Positions 1 to 8,849 of a stretch of DNA of 37,251 nt are shown in pieces; positions within the stretch are counted from its first letter, which is position 1; every line of letters begins with the position of its first letter. The DNA comes from an uncultured Pseudomonadota bacterium (GTDB taxonomy: Bacteria; Pseudomonadota; Gammaproteobacteria; Burkholderiales; Methylophilaceae): contig CAINBI010000167.1 of NCBI GenBank assembly GCA_903846555.1, forward strand, positions 1-37,251, in the 5' to 3' direction. Under the pieces are notes generated by a model, which saw only the letters and a list, made by a program, of their open reading frames with translations, was not told the origin of the DNA and did no database searches. Position numbers and translations under genes: made by a program.

Positions 1-186
1 GATCCGGATGGCAGAATGCGCACCGGCACTATCGTTAAATTCAACCATAAAACCGTAGTGGTGAGAATCGATGACCCACATCAGTGGAAAGTCGCGCCAC
101 ATTACCTCAAACCATTGGAGGAGGGCGAAGCCACCCAAGTCCATCATGTGACAACAATATCTAGCCATCAAAATCCTAAACGCTGA
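1..186 (+). CDS. 3' end of an unidentified protein (partial)
   Basis: An open frame runs from the first base to a TGA at 184-186, giving 61 residues with no start inside the window. The end reads roughly TGTIVKFNHKTVVVRIDD followed by QWKVAPHYLKPL. Alternating beta-strand residues, a turn and a final hydrophobic strand resemble a small SH3/KOW-like barrel at the C-terminus of a longer protein; that is a shape resemblance, not a family assignment. A histidine-rich polar tail follows. An inverted repeat overlaps the stop codon. I do not recognise the parent protein, and its N-terminal part is needed to name it. Confidence 0.6.
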   Translation, partial: DPDGRMRTGTIVKFNHKTVVVRIDDPHQWKVAPHYLKPLEEGEATQVHHVTTISSHQNPKR

Positions 187-203
187 GTAAACTTTAGCGT
201 TTA
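177..203 (+). terminator. Hairpin overlapping the stop of the first gene
   Basis: TAAACGCT (177-184) and AGCGTTTA (196-203) are a perfect 8-bp inverted repeat with an 11-nt loop, placed across the stop codon of the upstream gene. No T-tract follows, so intrinsic termination is doubtful. A second hairpin, TACCAG/CTGGTA at 230-247, lies in the same gap. The rest of 187-367 holds nothing I can identify. Confidence 0.3.
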
Positions 204-367
204 CGTCAACAGGCTACTGAGCGGATGCTTACCAGCAATGTCTGGTAGCGCTAACGATTAGATGGCTATTGAAAGAAAAATATACATAGTTTGGTTCTAT
301 GCATAGGGGGTCGACAGCGAACGTTCAATTAATTTTACATAGAAGGCAACATCCACTTAGCGGAAGT

Positions 368-1801
368 TTAATCTTTCTCACCATAAAATCGTATCTGATT
401 TCGCCCTGCATCCTTAGCTCGATACATTGTCAAATCGGCCCGCTTAATCAATTCTTGCTTGTCAGCTTCATTATTAAAGAAAACCAATACCCCAATACTT
501 ACTGTACAACTGTGTTCAACCATTGATGATGATGCTTCTTCGTTGTGTATGTGAAGTACATAAGGCTCTGATAAGCTGCTTCGAATCTTTTCTGCAATCG
601 TTTTTGCCTGTGACAAGGAGTCCGATTTATCTTGACTTAATTCACTGAGAAAAACAACAAATTCATCGCCACCAAAGCGCGCAACCGTATCCATTTCACG
701 CACGCAATTTTTAAGGCGCTCAGCAACCTGAATCAACAATAAGTCGCCTACCATATGCCCATGTAAATCATTGAGCGGCTTAAAGTTATCCAAATCAAGA
801 AACATCAATGCGGCATAAAATCCACTTCGCTTGTTGATTGCAATAGCTTGTGTGAGCCGCTCATTTAAGAGGCTACGATTGGGAAGATTAGTCAGTGCAT
901 CATAAAATGCCAAATTGTGCACTTGATCTTGAAGCTCTTTTTGTTTAGTAACATCAATGAAATTGGATAGGTAATTCGTGACTACGCCCGCATCATCTTT
1001 AATTGCAGTAATGGTGATGCTGATTAAATAGAGTTCACCGTTCTTGCGTCGATTCCATATCTCCCCTGCCCAAAAACCTGAGCGAGAAATGTTTTCCCAC
1101 ATGACCTTGTAAAACTTTTTTGTGTGTATGCCTGAGATCAGTAACTTGTGGATAGATCCAATAGCCTCTTCTTTGCTATACCCAGTGATAACAGTAAAAG
1201 CGTGATTGACACGTAAAAGGCATTTATTGGTATCCGTAATGAAAATGCCTTCTTGCGTATTAAATGCGATGGCGGCGATACGGGCTTCATTTTCCGATTC
1301 TTTACGCTCATTAATATCAAAGCATACGCCGTTGTAACCGAGGAATATCCCTTCGTGATCGAATACTGGGGTGCCAGAATCTAATATCCAACGGTATTCC
1401 CCATCTGACCTACGTAAACGGTATTCTAAAAGAAACTCCTCATGTGCATTAAAATGCTTAATATATTGATCAACACAAGGCTGAAAGTGTTGTGGGTAGA
1501 CGCCTTCTGTCCAGCCATTACCAAGTTCTTGTTCCATACTGCGACCTGTAAATTCAAGCCAGCCTCGGTTGAACCAATTGCAGAGACCATCTGTTCCAGA
1601 TGTCCATATCAATGCATGAGAATTGTCAGCAACAACACGAAACTCAATTCTGGTGCTAGTTAATGGTGGGGATTTTTTTAAGAGGGATACAACATTAGGC
1701 AGCAGCGTTTCGATTGACAATGCGTCAGCTTCAGCAGATTCACCGAAAAAGCTACGCCGGTCAGCAATCGACCCTCTTCTACCTAAAAATTTATCAGCCA
1801 C
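368..1801 (-). CDS. PAS-PAS-GGDEF diguanylate cyclase
   Basis: A 477-residue cytoplasmic sensor without evident membrane segments. Two PAS domains (about 55-170 and 175-295), each ending in a PAC-like segment (FDINERKESE and FIDVTKQKE), precede a GGDEF domain (about 300-475). The active-site GGDEF is intact at 377-381, and an RxxD product-inhibition site (R368-D371) sits five residues before it, so it should make c-di-GMP from 2 GTP with feedback control. The start is GTG; an in-frame TGA lies only four codons upstream, so the N-terminus cannot extend far. The Shine-Dalgarno is weak. It stands alone on its strand. The second PAS plus GGDEF strongly resembles the same region of the large protein at 33320-36472. 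The PAS ligand is unknown. Confidence 0.93.
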   Translation of the reverse strand: MADKFLGRRGSIADRRSFFGESAEADALSIETLLPNVVSLLKKSPPLTSTRIEFRVVADNSHALIWTSGTDGLCNWFNRGWLEFTGRSMEQELGNGWTEGVYPQHFQPCVDQYIKHFNAHEEFLLEYRLRRSDGEYRWILDSGTPVFDHEGIFLGYNGVCFDINERKESENEARIAAIAFNTQEGIFITDTNKCLLRVNHAFTVITGYSKEEAIGSIHKLLISGIHTKKFYKVMWENISRSGFWAGEIWNRRKNGELYLISITITAIKDDAGVVTNYLSNFIDVTKQKELQDQVHNLAFYDALTNLPNRSLLNERLTQAIAINKRSGFYAALMFLDLDNFKPLNDLHGHMVGDLLLIQVAERLKNCVREMDTVARFGGDEFVVFLSELSQDKSDSLSQAKTIAEKIRSSLSEPYVLHIHNEEASSSMVEHSCTVSIGVLVFFNNEADKQELIKRADLTMYRAKDAGRNQIRFYGEKD

Positions 1802-1854
1802 TTCAATGACTCAATTAGTTGAATATCTGTAATCCTGATCTGTATTTGACATCT

Positions 1855-1921
1855 AAGGTTGTAGCCTTAAAAGTTGGGAATAAGACGCAAGATTCACTTC
1901 TTTTAGGCTATCACCTTTTTA
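1855..1921. repeat. Imperfect long hairpin upstream of the diguanylate cyclase
   Basis: AAGGTTGTAGCCTTAAAAG (1855-1873) pairs imperfectly with CTTTTAGGCTATCACCTT (1900-1917), about 16 of 18 positions, and a short T-run follows on the plus strand. It resembles an intrinsic terminator, but no plus-strand gene lies upstream. On the minus strand it would fall in the 5' leader of the diguanylate cyclase gene. Confidence 0.4.
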
Positions 1922-2528
1922 TCACAATGTAAATTTCTAGAAACGTTAGTTATAAGGTGCTTACTTACAAACTAAATGATGATACTGCTCGAAAATTAGC
2001 CCTCAATCAGGGGCAGCAAGCTGAATTGGTAAAGTCCGCAAATATAGAACAAAAGAGAACATTGAGCGGTTATTTAGAGTTCCGCTTCAAGCAGCAGGGA
2101 AGGCTGGCGTCAAGATTATCGTGTCCTTCTCTGACTAAGTCCATGCCTAACAAACACCTCTCAAAGTAGACGTTGACTCGCTGCTAAGGGGATGTTGCAG
2201 TCAAGCATCCTTAATTGTTGTATGGCTTGTTATGGCTAGGAGTGCTAAAAACTGATTGCCGCGTAGCTGTCATTCACAAACTTCTACTTAAGCTCCATTG
2301 TTGCAACTCAAGATTAGGGCTAAGAAACCGCAGCACTCGGTTTAGAGAGCCTAAACTTTACTGAGTTGATTGAAATTTCAGAATTACTTTGAATTGATAC
2401 GTCTTTATTTATAACGCACTACAAAATGTAAATTGCAGCAAAACAATAAATATTGCTATGAATGATGGGGATGAATAGTCGCCACTGTAATTTTCATTGC
2501 AATTTTAGTTGTACAAGAGCGTTAGTTA
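1922..2528. other. Gene-poor interval
   Basis: AT-rich sequence with no convincing gene. A GTG-initiated plus-strand frame (1957-2169, 70 codons) has no good Shine-Dalgarno and a composition I cannot match to a family. From about 2080 a neighbouring frame reads VPLQAAGKAGVKIIVSFSD before a stop, which looks protein-like, so this may be a decayed gene with a frameshift. No tRNA, rRNA or CRISPR structure was seen. Confidence 0.4.
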
Positions 2529-2816
2529 TTACAAAAAGTTACGCAAACTACGCGTTATTTGAAGCATCGCCCAGCCATTTTTTAGCCATTGAACTGCGCG
2601 TGTTCGGCGTAACAATCCAAACAAAGCAGTCGCGCCGATAGCAAAGGCAGGGTGTTGTTTAATGTAGCGTATGACTCTTATGCCCTGCTCTGTTGTGGCT
2701 AATGGTTTGCGTAATGGCTCGATATTGCGTGCCAGCGCAATACGTTGTGCGGCGGCTTGTTCTATAAGTTGCTGGCGACGTTTAGCTAAATGCGCTAGTT
2801 TTTTATTGATCTGCAT
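2529..2816 (-). CDS. YqjK-like protein
   Basis: A 95-residue basic protein. The N-terminal half is a helix rich in K, R, Q and A (LAKRRQQLIEQAAAQR). A short hydrophobic stretch (about 58-68, FAIGATALFGLL) and a basic tail follow, as in the YqjK family. The start codon comes three bases after the stop of the yqjE-like gene, so the two are almost certainly co-translated. Family members occur in yqjD-yqjE-yqjK operons linked to stationary phase or osmotic stress and are thought to be membrane-associated; their biochemical role is unknown. The family call rests on length, composition and gene order together. Confidence 0.75.
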   Translation of the reverse strand: MQINKKLAHLAKRRQQLIEQAAAQRIALARNIEPLRKPLATTEQGIRVIRYIKQHPAFAIGATALFGLLRRTRAVQWLKNGWAMLQITRSLRNFL

Positions 2817-2819
2817 GGC

Positions 2820-3212
2820 TTATTCATTTGGAGTGATGTGCTGTTGGTCTTTTATCAGCTCGGCCATGCTGGCCTCAAACATTCTGGGCATCGTTTTTAA
2901 TGCGTGTATGGCTCTTATACACAACAAAGTGCCTGTGAATAAGAAAGCGCCTGTGAGTATGCTGAGGGTTAATAAACGGTGAGTATCCCAAAACGCTACT
3001 ACCACCAAAATTGCCAGCAATACCACGCCAAAACAAAGACAAAAAAGCGACAAAAACACCGAGATTAACAGCGAAATCAGCCGCTCACGCCCTTCTTCCA
3101 AATCTGTAGAAAGTAGATCGAGGCGGGAATAGACTAGTGCGATTAAAGTGGAGGTCAGATTTTTGAGGGATGTGAGTAATCCCTCGCCTGCGGTGTTGGT
3201 TTCTTCAGCCAA
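2820..3212 (-). CDS. yqjE: YqjE-family (holin superfamily III-like) membrane protein
   Basis: About 130 residues. An N-terminal amphipathic region contains TLIALVYSRLDLLSTDLEE, typical of YqjE. Two hydrophobic transmembrane segments (about 48-75 and 82-105, e.g. LFCLCFGVVLLAILVVVAF) and a short cytoplasmic tail follow. An ATG at 3284 would add 24 cysteine- and arginine-rich residues and overlap the yqjD-like gene by 67 bases. I therefore prefer the TTG at 3210-3212, which begins AEETNTAGEGLL, like other family members, and leaves only a few bases after the upstream stop. It is the middle gene of a yqjD-yqjE-yqjK operon. An inner-membrane partner of the YqjD-like protein is the likely role, by family analogy. 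Confidence 0.8.
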   Translation of the reverse strand: MAEETNTAGEGLLTSLKNLTSTLIALVYSRLDLLSTDLEEGRERLISLLISVFLSLFCLCFGVVLLAILVVVAFWDTHRLLTLSILTGAFLFTGTLLCIRAIHALKTMPRMFEASMAELIKDQQHITPNE

Positions 3213-3217
3213 TTTAA

Positions 3218-3553
3218 CTAGCGCCGACCGATTAGCAAGCCGATAACAAGGCCTACGCCAGCCGCCACGCCAACAGCACGCCACGGGTTATCATGTACGT
3301 AATCATCGGTGACTTTAGCTGCCGCCTTACTTTTTTCTAAAAGAGCGTCTTGAGCGTCAGCCATTTTTACTTTGGCAGCGGCAAGTGACTCTTCTGCTTT
3401 AATCCGCAAGTTGGCAACAGCTTCGCCGCCCTGATTGGCTGTGGCTCTAATCAGCGCTTCTGCATCGGCTACTACAATCTTAAAGTCAGCAATCAATTGC
3501 TCTTTTGTAACGTCAGTCATTTCAGTTCCAGCGGGTAAATTTCTAATACTCAT
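3218..3553 (-). CDS. YqjD/ElaB-family (DUF883) membrane-anchored protein
   Basis: 111 residues. A long charged and alanine-rich helical region (about 15-85) contains EQLIADFKIVVADAEALI and EESLAAAKVKMADAQDALLEK. It is followed by the family signature DNPWRAVGVAAGVG and a single C-terminal transmembrane helix ending GLLIGRR. E. coli YqjD and ElaB are inner-membrane tail-anchored proteins that associate with ribosomes in stationary phase; a similar role is inferred. The ATG is preceded by a strong GAGGAGA Shine-Dalgarno (complement of 3561-3567). It is the first gene of a three-gene cluster reading towards lower coordinates. Confidence 0.88.
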   Translation of the reverse strand: MSIRNLPAGTEMTDVTKEQLIADFKIVVADAEALIRATANQGGEAVANLRIKAEESLAAAKVKMADAQDALLEKSKAAAKVTDDYVHDNPWRAVGVAAGVGLVIGLLIGRR

Positions 3554-3658
3554 TAAAGTTTCTCCTCAAGTGATTCATATCAGCGAACGGTACAGCTGCT
3601 ATTCTACACCTAAATTTCAGGCATATTCTTGTGTGCAATCTGTAATAAGCACGCAATA

Positions 3659-4741
3659 TTACAAACTTCCGTCTTGCCGCATTAACTGCAGCTCATTCTG
3701 CAAAGATTGTAAAATCTTTCTAATCGGCGTAGGAATCGCGGCAGCAATCGCATCTTCCACTTTAAGCCAGATCTGCCCCGACTCACACGCTTTAGATGCC
3801 ACCAACTGCACCGTGAATGACTGCGGCTGTATGTGTAGCTTAAAGTGCGTAAAAGCGTGCGTCAATAAGGGTAAGCGCCTATTTGCCTGCACACTAAAGC
3901 CAAAACGTAGTTTTGCCAGCGATTCAATCGCATCTACATCATTGCAGTCTGCTTCAGCCTCAGGAAAGCTCCATAAGCCGCCCCAAATTCCCGTTGGTGG
4001 ACGTTTTTCCAGCAGCACTTTATCGCCATGTAAAAATATCAGCATAGTGATATGTTTTTCAGGGATTCTTTTGCGTGGTTTAGGCGTTGGTAATGACTGT
4101 GTGCGCTGTTGTTGATATGCCTCACAGCTATTCACTAGCGGGCAGGCGCTGCATTTAGGTTTGCTTCTGGTGCATAGTGTTGCGCCTAAATCCATTAGGC
4201 CTTGGGTGTAGGTGACCATGTTTTGTTTTGGTAGCAAGTTTTCTGCCAGCAGCCACAGCCGCTTTTCAACACTAGGCGTACTTGGCCAGCCTTCAATCAA
4301 AAAATGCCTAGCCAGCACACGTTTTACGTTGCCATCTAATATGGTTTGTATTTGATTAAATGCAAATGAGGCAATGGCCGCAGCGGTAGAGCGACCAATG
4401 CCAGACAAGGTTTGAATCGTGTCAAAATCTTGTGGAAATTGCCCGCCGTGCGCATCCATAATGGTCACAGCGGCTTTGTGAAGATTGCGTGCGCGAGAGT
4501 AATAACCTAAGCCGCTCCAATGTTGCAGCACTTCTTCTTGCGTGGCATCGGCGAGCGTTGCAACATCTGGAAAGCGCTGCATAAATCTGCCGTAATAGCC
4601 AATTACCGCTACCACTTGCGTTTGTTGCAGCATAATCTCTGACACCCAAATGGCATAAGGGTCGGTGGTGTTTTGCCAGGGTAAATCATGGCGACCAAAT
4701 TGTTTTTGCCAAGTAATAAGCTGGTTTGAAAAGTCAGGCAT
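3659..4741 (-). CDS. mutY: A/G-specific adenine glycosylase MutY
   Basis: 360 residues, the usual MutY length. It removes adenine mispaired with 8-oxoguanine or guanine, starting base-excision repair in the GO pathway. Visible features in order: the WVSEIMLQQTQV segment with catalytic E35; the helix-hairpin-helix LSGIGRSTAAAI at 112-123; catalytic D136 in ILDGNVKR; and the iron-sulphur cluster loop with C190, C197, C200 and C206 (C-x6-C-x2-C-x5-C). A C-terminal NUDIX-like domain (about 225-345) recognises 8-oxoG opposite the adenine. All key residues are present. It follows the asmA-like gene by 64 bases on the same strand, so co-transcription is plausible. Confidence 0.97.
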   Translation of the reverse strand: MPDFSNQLITWQKQFGRHDLPWQNTTDPYAIWVSEIMLQQTQVVAVIGYYGRFMQRFPDVATLADATQEEVLQHWSGLGYYSRARNLHKAAVTIMDAHGGQFPQDFDTIQTLSGIGRSTAAAIASFAFNQIQTILDGNVKRVLARHFLIEGWPSTPSVEKRLWLLAENLLPKQNMVTYTQGLMDLGATLCTRSKPKCSACPLVNSCEAYQQQRTQSLPTPKPRKRIPEKHITMLIFLHGDKVLLEKRPPTGIWGGLWSFPEAEADCNDVDAIESLAKLRFGFSVQANRRLPLLTHAFTHFKLHIQPQSFTVQLVASKACESGQIWLKVEDAIAAAIPTPIRKILQSLQNELQLMRQDGSL

Positions 4742-4805
4742 CGGTCTGCTTTAATTAAACGGCGGCTTAAATTGTTTATGCGCATATGTACTCAACATTG
4801 GGCGG

Positions 4806-7787
4806 TTAAAAGTTGAGCAATTTTTTAAGTTTTTGCGCCGCTTTTTCTTTGGCAGGCACTTCTGCGGGCTTAGGCGCAGCTTCCTGTTGAGTTGCAGTTT
4901 CAGTGTTTGCTGGCGCCGTTGCTGGCTCAGGCGTTTTCTTACCTAACAAACCTTTAAGCACATCTGCTTTGTCGCCACCGCCTAACAAACCTTTAACGGC
5001 CGCGCCTTTGTCGCCAGCCACTTTATCCAATAAGTTGGACTTAGCCACCGCTGCGCCTATGGCTGCAAAATCCATACCATATTTAGGGTTAGAGAATGTG
5101 CCCGTAATTTTCACTGGAATTGAAAAGCCCGCCAACGCATCTAACTCCGCGCCGCCTTGCCCTTTAAGCGATTTCACCACGGTTGGTTTGGCTAGATAAT
5201 TGATGGTTTCATTGCCTATGTCGATATCGCCACGGCTATCACCCTTACCCAAACGTAAAATAGGCGCTTTCATGGCTAAGTCTTCGTTATGCGCTACGCC
5301 ATTTTTAATGTCAAAAGAGGCCGTCAGCTCACTAAAGTCGGTTTTTTTGGTTTGGTCTGCGCCAAGGCTGTTTTTATCTTTAAAGATATTGATCTTAGAT
5401 TTAACCTCACGCAACGTACCAGCAATATCAATGCCCTTCACCGCACCATCTGCCAAATTAACCGCAGCTTTACCGGCAAGGTTCTTTTTAAGTGCGCCAA
5501 CCGTGCTGCCCGAGGTCGTGACATCTACGTTCAAGCTACCTTTGCCGTTCAACATATTGTTATTAATGGCATCAATCAGTAGCGGGCCAATGGCAATGCT
5601 TTTCATCTCCTGCTTAAACGTAATGCTAGGCGTGCTACGTGCATCCACTTTAAGCATGCCGCTCATGCTGCCTTGATACAAATTAGCGGAAAATGGGGCT
5701 ATGGTAGCAAGGCCATCTGCCGCTTTTAAGCCGATATTCACCTGTTGAGTTTTAACGTTTGCCAATTTAAGCCAACCGATTTTCGCCTCGCCCGAGGCGT
5801 TTAACTTTTTTAGCGCGCTCAAATCAATGGGTGTATCTACGTTATTTTTGGCGACCGGCTGATCACTTTTGGTGATGTATTTATCGGCATCTAATTGATC
5901 AATATGCACCTTAAAGCTATAAATAGGGTCATTAAAGCGCGAGATACCGAGGCTAGCATCAATCTGGCTTTCATCCACTTTGGCAGCAAGCGGGTCCAGG
6001 CTTAATTTTTGACCATCCGCTTTTAAATCAATCCGAATATTCGACGCTTTGGTTTTACCGTATTTAAGTTTGCCTATGCGTAAAGAACCATCCGCATTCA
6101 AGGCTTTCAGCGCACTCAAATCCATCGGCTTGTCGCGGCTATTTTTGTCGGCAGGTGTCGCACTTGCGCTGACATATCGATCAACATCCAAGCGATCAAC
6201 ATCCAGATCAAAGCGATAGAGCGGTTTAGCAAACTGGCTAATGGCTACATTTCCTTTAATTTGGCTATCATCCACTTTGACATTCATGCCACTCAGCGTC
6301 AGTTTTTCACCATCGGCTTTAATGGATACATTCAGGCCAGAGATGCGATATTGATCGTACAAAATACTGCCCACATTCAGCTTTCCATCTAGCCGTAGCG
6401 TTTTAAGCAGGCTTAAATCGGCGGGTTTGTCGGCAGATTTTTCACTCGCTTTTGTCGCGGGTTGCACGGATTTTTTTAACAACTTATTCAAATTAAGCTT
6501 ATCGGCATTTAAGTTAAATTTGATACTAGGTTGTTTGAAGCCAGCCACCGCAACATCGCCATTGAGTTTGGTTTCATCAATGGATAAGCTAAATTTACTG
6601 CTAGCCAATGCATTGTTGATGTCGGTATGTAGGCTGAGATTATAGCGACCTTGCATGGCGCCGTTCGGCAGGGCAGGGTCTTTAATATCAAGATTGCCGA
6701 CCAGCTGGGGAATGTCAAAAATCAAGCTCTCAAGATTGCCGCTAAATGGTGATGAAAATTTACCGTTAATGGTGCGCTTAGCTTGCACGGCCGAAATGTC
6801 GCCAGTAATGCCGCTGCTTTGTAAGGCTTTGGGCGAGCCTTTGAGGTCGGCTAACACCAAGTTGGCTTTGAAAACATCACCCGCTTTTTCTTGCACCAAG
6901 CTTACGCTGGTTTTTTTACTGGTGACTACATCATGTTGTGCAATCAAGGCTGGCGCAGTTAAATTGATTGTGAGTTTGGCACCATCAAATAAGCCAGTAG
7001 CGTCAAGTTTTAAGCCATCAATTAAAAACTCTTTGCTTGCAGGTTTGGCATCAACGTCGCCGCTGGCGTTAATGCTGACGTCTTTGCCACTGAATAAGTC
7101 GCCTTTAATCTCGGCATCTAAACCTTTTACGGAAAAGTGCTTGGTTTCTGGGTCAACTAAGAAAATACCTTTAAGTTTTGCCGTAGCGCTTACTAATGGC
7201 TGGTTTGCTGTGATAAAAAAATCAGTGGCTAAATCGACTGGTTGAGCCAACGCCACATGACCAGATTTTAAGTTTAATTTAGAGATGTTGTACTTGGCAC
7301 CAGTGGCTTCATCGCTATAACTAGCGGCAGAATTGGTGACGTTAATCCCATCAATATCAAACTTTATGTCCAGAGATTCCTCGTCATCTTTACTCAGTAA
7401 ATCATCAAAATTGGTGCTGCCATCTTTGTATTTCACAATATTTGCACGCGCACCATCCACATAAACGGTATCAACGATCAATTGTTTTTTGAGTAGCGGC
7501 AGCAATGCCAGAGATACCTTAACGCTATTTACGGCGGCAAATTCAGCGCTATTGTTGTGTTCTGAAAGTGAGACTTTGCCCAAGTTGGCACCAATTTTTG
7601 GCCAAAAAGCAAGCTTGATATCGCCATCTAAGCTTAAGGTTCGGCTTTTTTTAGCCTGTACCAAGTCGATGATTTGTTGCTTGTAATCGTTGGGGTTAAA
7701 TGTGGCTGCCACTACAGCAATCACAATGACCAGCAAGCCTATTAAGCCGCCTAGGCTGTAGGCGAAATATTTAAAGATTTTTTTCAT
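4806..7787 (-). CDS. asmA: AsmA-family inner-membrane protein
   Basis: About 993 residues. An N-terminal signal-anchor (about 8-28, YSLGGLIGLLVIVIAVVAA) is followed by the AsmA-type NPNDYKQQIIDLVQ segment, a long beta-rich periplasmic region and an AsmA C-terminal domain (about 700-900). It ends in a Pro/Ala/Lys/Glu-rich tail. Three related ~85-residue units (about 457-540, 556-639 and 656-715) each begin with a leucine-rich LSALK-type helix and are joined by polar linkers containing Asp-Lys or Lys-Pro. AsmA-like proteins are predicted beta-groove lipid carriers acting between inner and outer membranes; this one is larger than E. coli AsmA. An ATG at 7799 is possible, but the ATG at 7787 has a GAGA Shine-Dalgarno. 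It lies between uppP and mutY on the same strand. Confidence 0.9.
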   Translation of the reverse strand: MKKIFKYFAYSLGGLIGLLVIVIAVVAATFNPNDYKQQIIDLVQAKKSRTLSLDGDIKLAFWPKIGANLGKVSLSEHNNSAEFAAVNSVKVSLALLPLLKKQLIVDTVYVDGARANIVKYKDGSTNFDDLLSKDDEESLDIKFDIDGINVTNSAASYSDEATGAKYNISKLNLKSGHVALAQPVDLATDFFITANQPLVSATAKLKGIFLVDPETKHFSVKGLDAEIKGDLFSGKDVSINASGDVDAKPASKEFLIDGLKLDATGLFDGAKLTINLTAPALIAQHDVVTSKKTSVSLVQEKAGDVFKANLVLADLKGSPKALQSSGITGDISAVQAKRTINGKFSSPFSGNLESLIFDIPQLVGNLDIKDPALPNGAMQGRYNLSLHTDINNALASSKFSLSIDETKLNGDVAVAGFKQPSIKFNLNADKLNLNKLLKKSVQPATKASEKSADKPADLSLLKTLRLDGKLNVGSILYDQYRISGLNVSIKADGEKLTLSGMNVKVDDSQIKGNVAISQFAKPLYRFDLDVDRLDVDRYVSASATPADKNSRDKPMDLSALKALNADGSLRIGKLKYGKTKASNIRIDLKADGQKLSLDPLAAKVDESQIDASLGISRFNDPIYSFKVHIDQLDADKYITKSDQPVAKNNVDTPIDLSALKKLNASGEAKIGWLKLANVKTQQVNIGLKAADGLATIAPFSANLYQGSMSGMLKVDARSTPSITFKQEMKSIAIGPLLIDAINNNMLNGKGSLNVDVTTSGSTVGALKKNLAGKAAVNLADGAVKGIDIAGTLREVKSKINIFKDKNSLGADQTKKTDFSELTASFDIKNGVAHNEDLAMKAPILRLGKGDSRGDIDIGNETINYLAKPTVVKSLKGQGGAELDALAGFSIPVKITGTFSNPKYGMDFAAIGAAVAKSNLLDKVAGDKGAAVKGLLGGGDKADVLKGLLGKKTPEPATAPANTETATQQEAAPKPAEVPAKEKAAQKLKKLLNF

Positions 7788-7884
7788 AGTGATTCTCATT
7801 ACTTAAAAGTGACAAAATTTTAACGCTACAATAATTCAGTGCGACGCTAACTGCGCTATATCAATAACGCCGCTATCAATGTAA

Positions 7885-8748
7885 TTATATCCAAAAATAC
7901 AACAGCACAATTACGCCAAAAATAATGCGGTACCAAGCGAACACTTTGAAGTCATGCGTTGCAACAAAGCGTAATAACATTTTAATCACTAGCAGTGCCG
8001 ATATAAAAGCGGCCACAAAGCCGATGGCAAACATCGCTAAATCATTGGCGGATAGGAGCTTCCAGCTTTTTAGCAGATCGTAGCCAGTTGCGGCAAACAT
8101 AATGGGAATAGCTAAAAAGAAAGAAAATTCCGTGGCCGTTTGGCGACTAAGGCCAAATACCATGCCGCCTAAAATGGTAGCCCCCGCCCGAGAAACACCA
8201 GGAAAAAGGGCTAGTGATTGGGCAAAGCCAATTTGTAAGGCTTGTTTTTTTGTCATGTGGTCGGTATGGCTGGTTAGACTGCGGATATGACTAACACTGG
8301 CTTTGGACGCTATATTTTCAATATATAAAATGGCAAAACCACCCACAATGAGCGCAACCGCCACGGTTAAAGGTGAAAATAAATAGGTTTTGATGGCATC
8401 GTGAAAAGCTAGGCCTAATAAGGCGGCGGGCAAGAAGGCAATTAATAAATTAATCACAAATTTTAGCGCATTTGATTGTCGGCCAGCCTGATTAGTCAAT
8501 GGCTGCTGAGTGAGCGCTAACACCGTTTGCAACAACTTTTTTCGATATTCCCAGCACACAGCTAAAATGGAGGCCAGCTGAATGACGATTTCAAAGACCT
8601 TGCCTTTGTCGTCGTTAAAATGCAGTAAATCTCCCACAATAATTAAATGGCCAGTGCTGCTGATGGGCAAAAACTCGGTGACGCCTTCCACCAAACCCAG
8701 CATTAGCGCCTTAAACAATATTGATAAGTCTAATAATATTAAATCCAC
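7885..8748 (-). CDS. uppP: Undecaprenyl-diphosphatase UppP (BacA)
   Basis: 287 residues of mostly hydrophobic helices, the standard size. It dephosphorylates undecaprenyl diphosphate to recycle the lipid carrier used for peptidoglycan and other envelope polymers; overproduction gives bacitracin resistance in E. coli. The N-terminal motif GLVEGVTEFLPISSTGHL holds conserved E21, E25 and H34, and the second motif FPGVSRAGATILGG holds R187. The start is a GTG at 8746-8748 placed suitably before the first motif. It reads towards asmA, with under 100 bases between them. The upstream gap contains a perfect 23-bp hairpin. Confidence 0.96.
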   Translation of the reverse strand: MDLILLDLSILFKALMLGLVEGVTEFLPISSTGHLIIVGDLLHFNDDKGKVFEIVIQLASILAVCWEYRKKLLQTVLALTQQPLTNQAGRQSNALKFVINLLIAFLPAALLGLAFHDAIKTYLFSPLTVAVALIVGGFAILYIENIASKASVSHIRSLTSHTDHMTKKQALQIGFAQSLALFPGVSRAGATILGGMVFGLSRQTATEFSFFLAIPIMFAATGYDLLKSWKLLSANDLAMFAIGFVAAFISALLVIKMLLRFVATHDFKVFAWYRIIFGVIVLLYFWI

Positions 8749-8849
8749 AGTATTAAATCCTTAGTATTAAATCTTTAAGTGTTATCCATCGCGACTGTTG
8801 CGCAAAAAAGCATGAAACCAGTCTTAGTGATCCAGAAAAGCCATTTAAC

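Noticed and set aside
1855-1921. Possible c-di-GMP (GEMM) riboswitch before the diguanylate cyclase
   Set aside because: GACGCAA occurs, but the conserved GEMM core and its second hairpin are absent, and it would be on the wrong strand for the gene.
1957-2169. 70-codon plus-strand frame starting with GTG
   Set aside because: No Shine-Dalgarno, no recognisable family, and the best-looking peptide is in a different frame; kept only as part of the gene-poor interval.
3435-4115. 226-residue plus-strand frame opposite mutY
   Set aside because: A shadow of mutY and the yqjD-like gene on the opposite strand; cysteine- and serine-rich with no domain.
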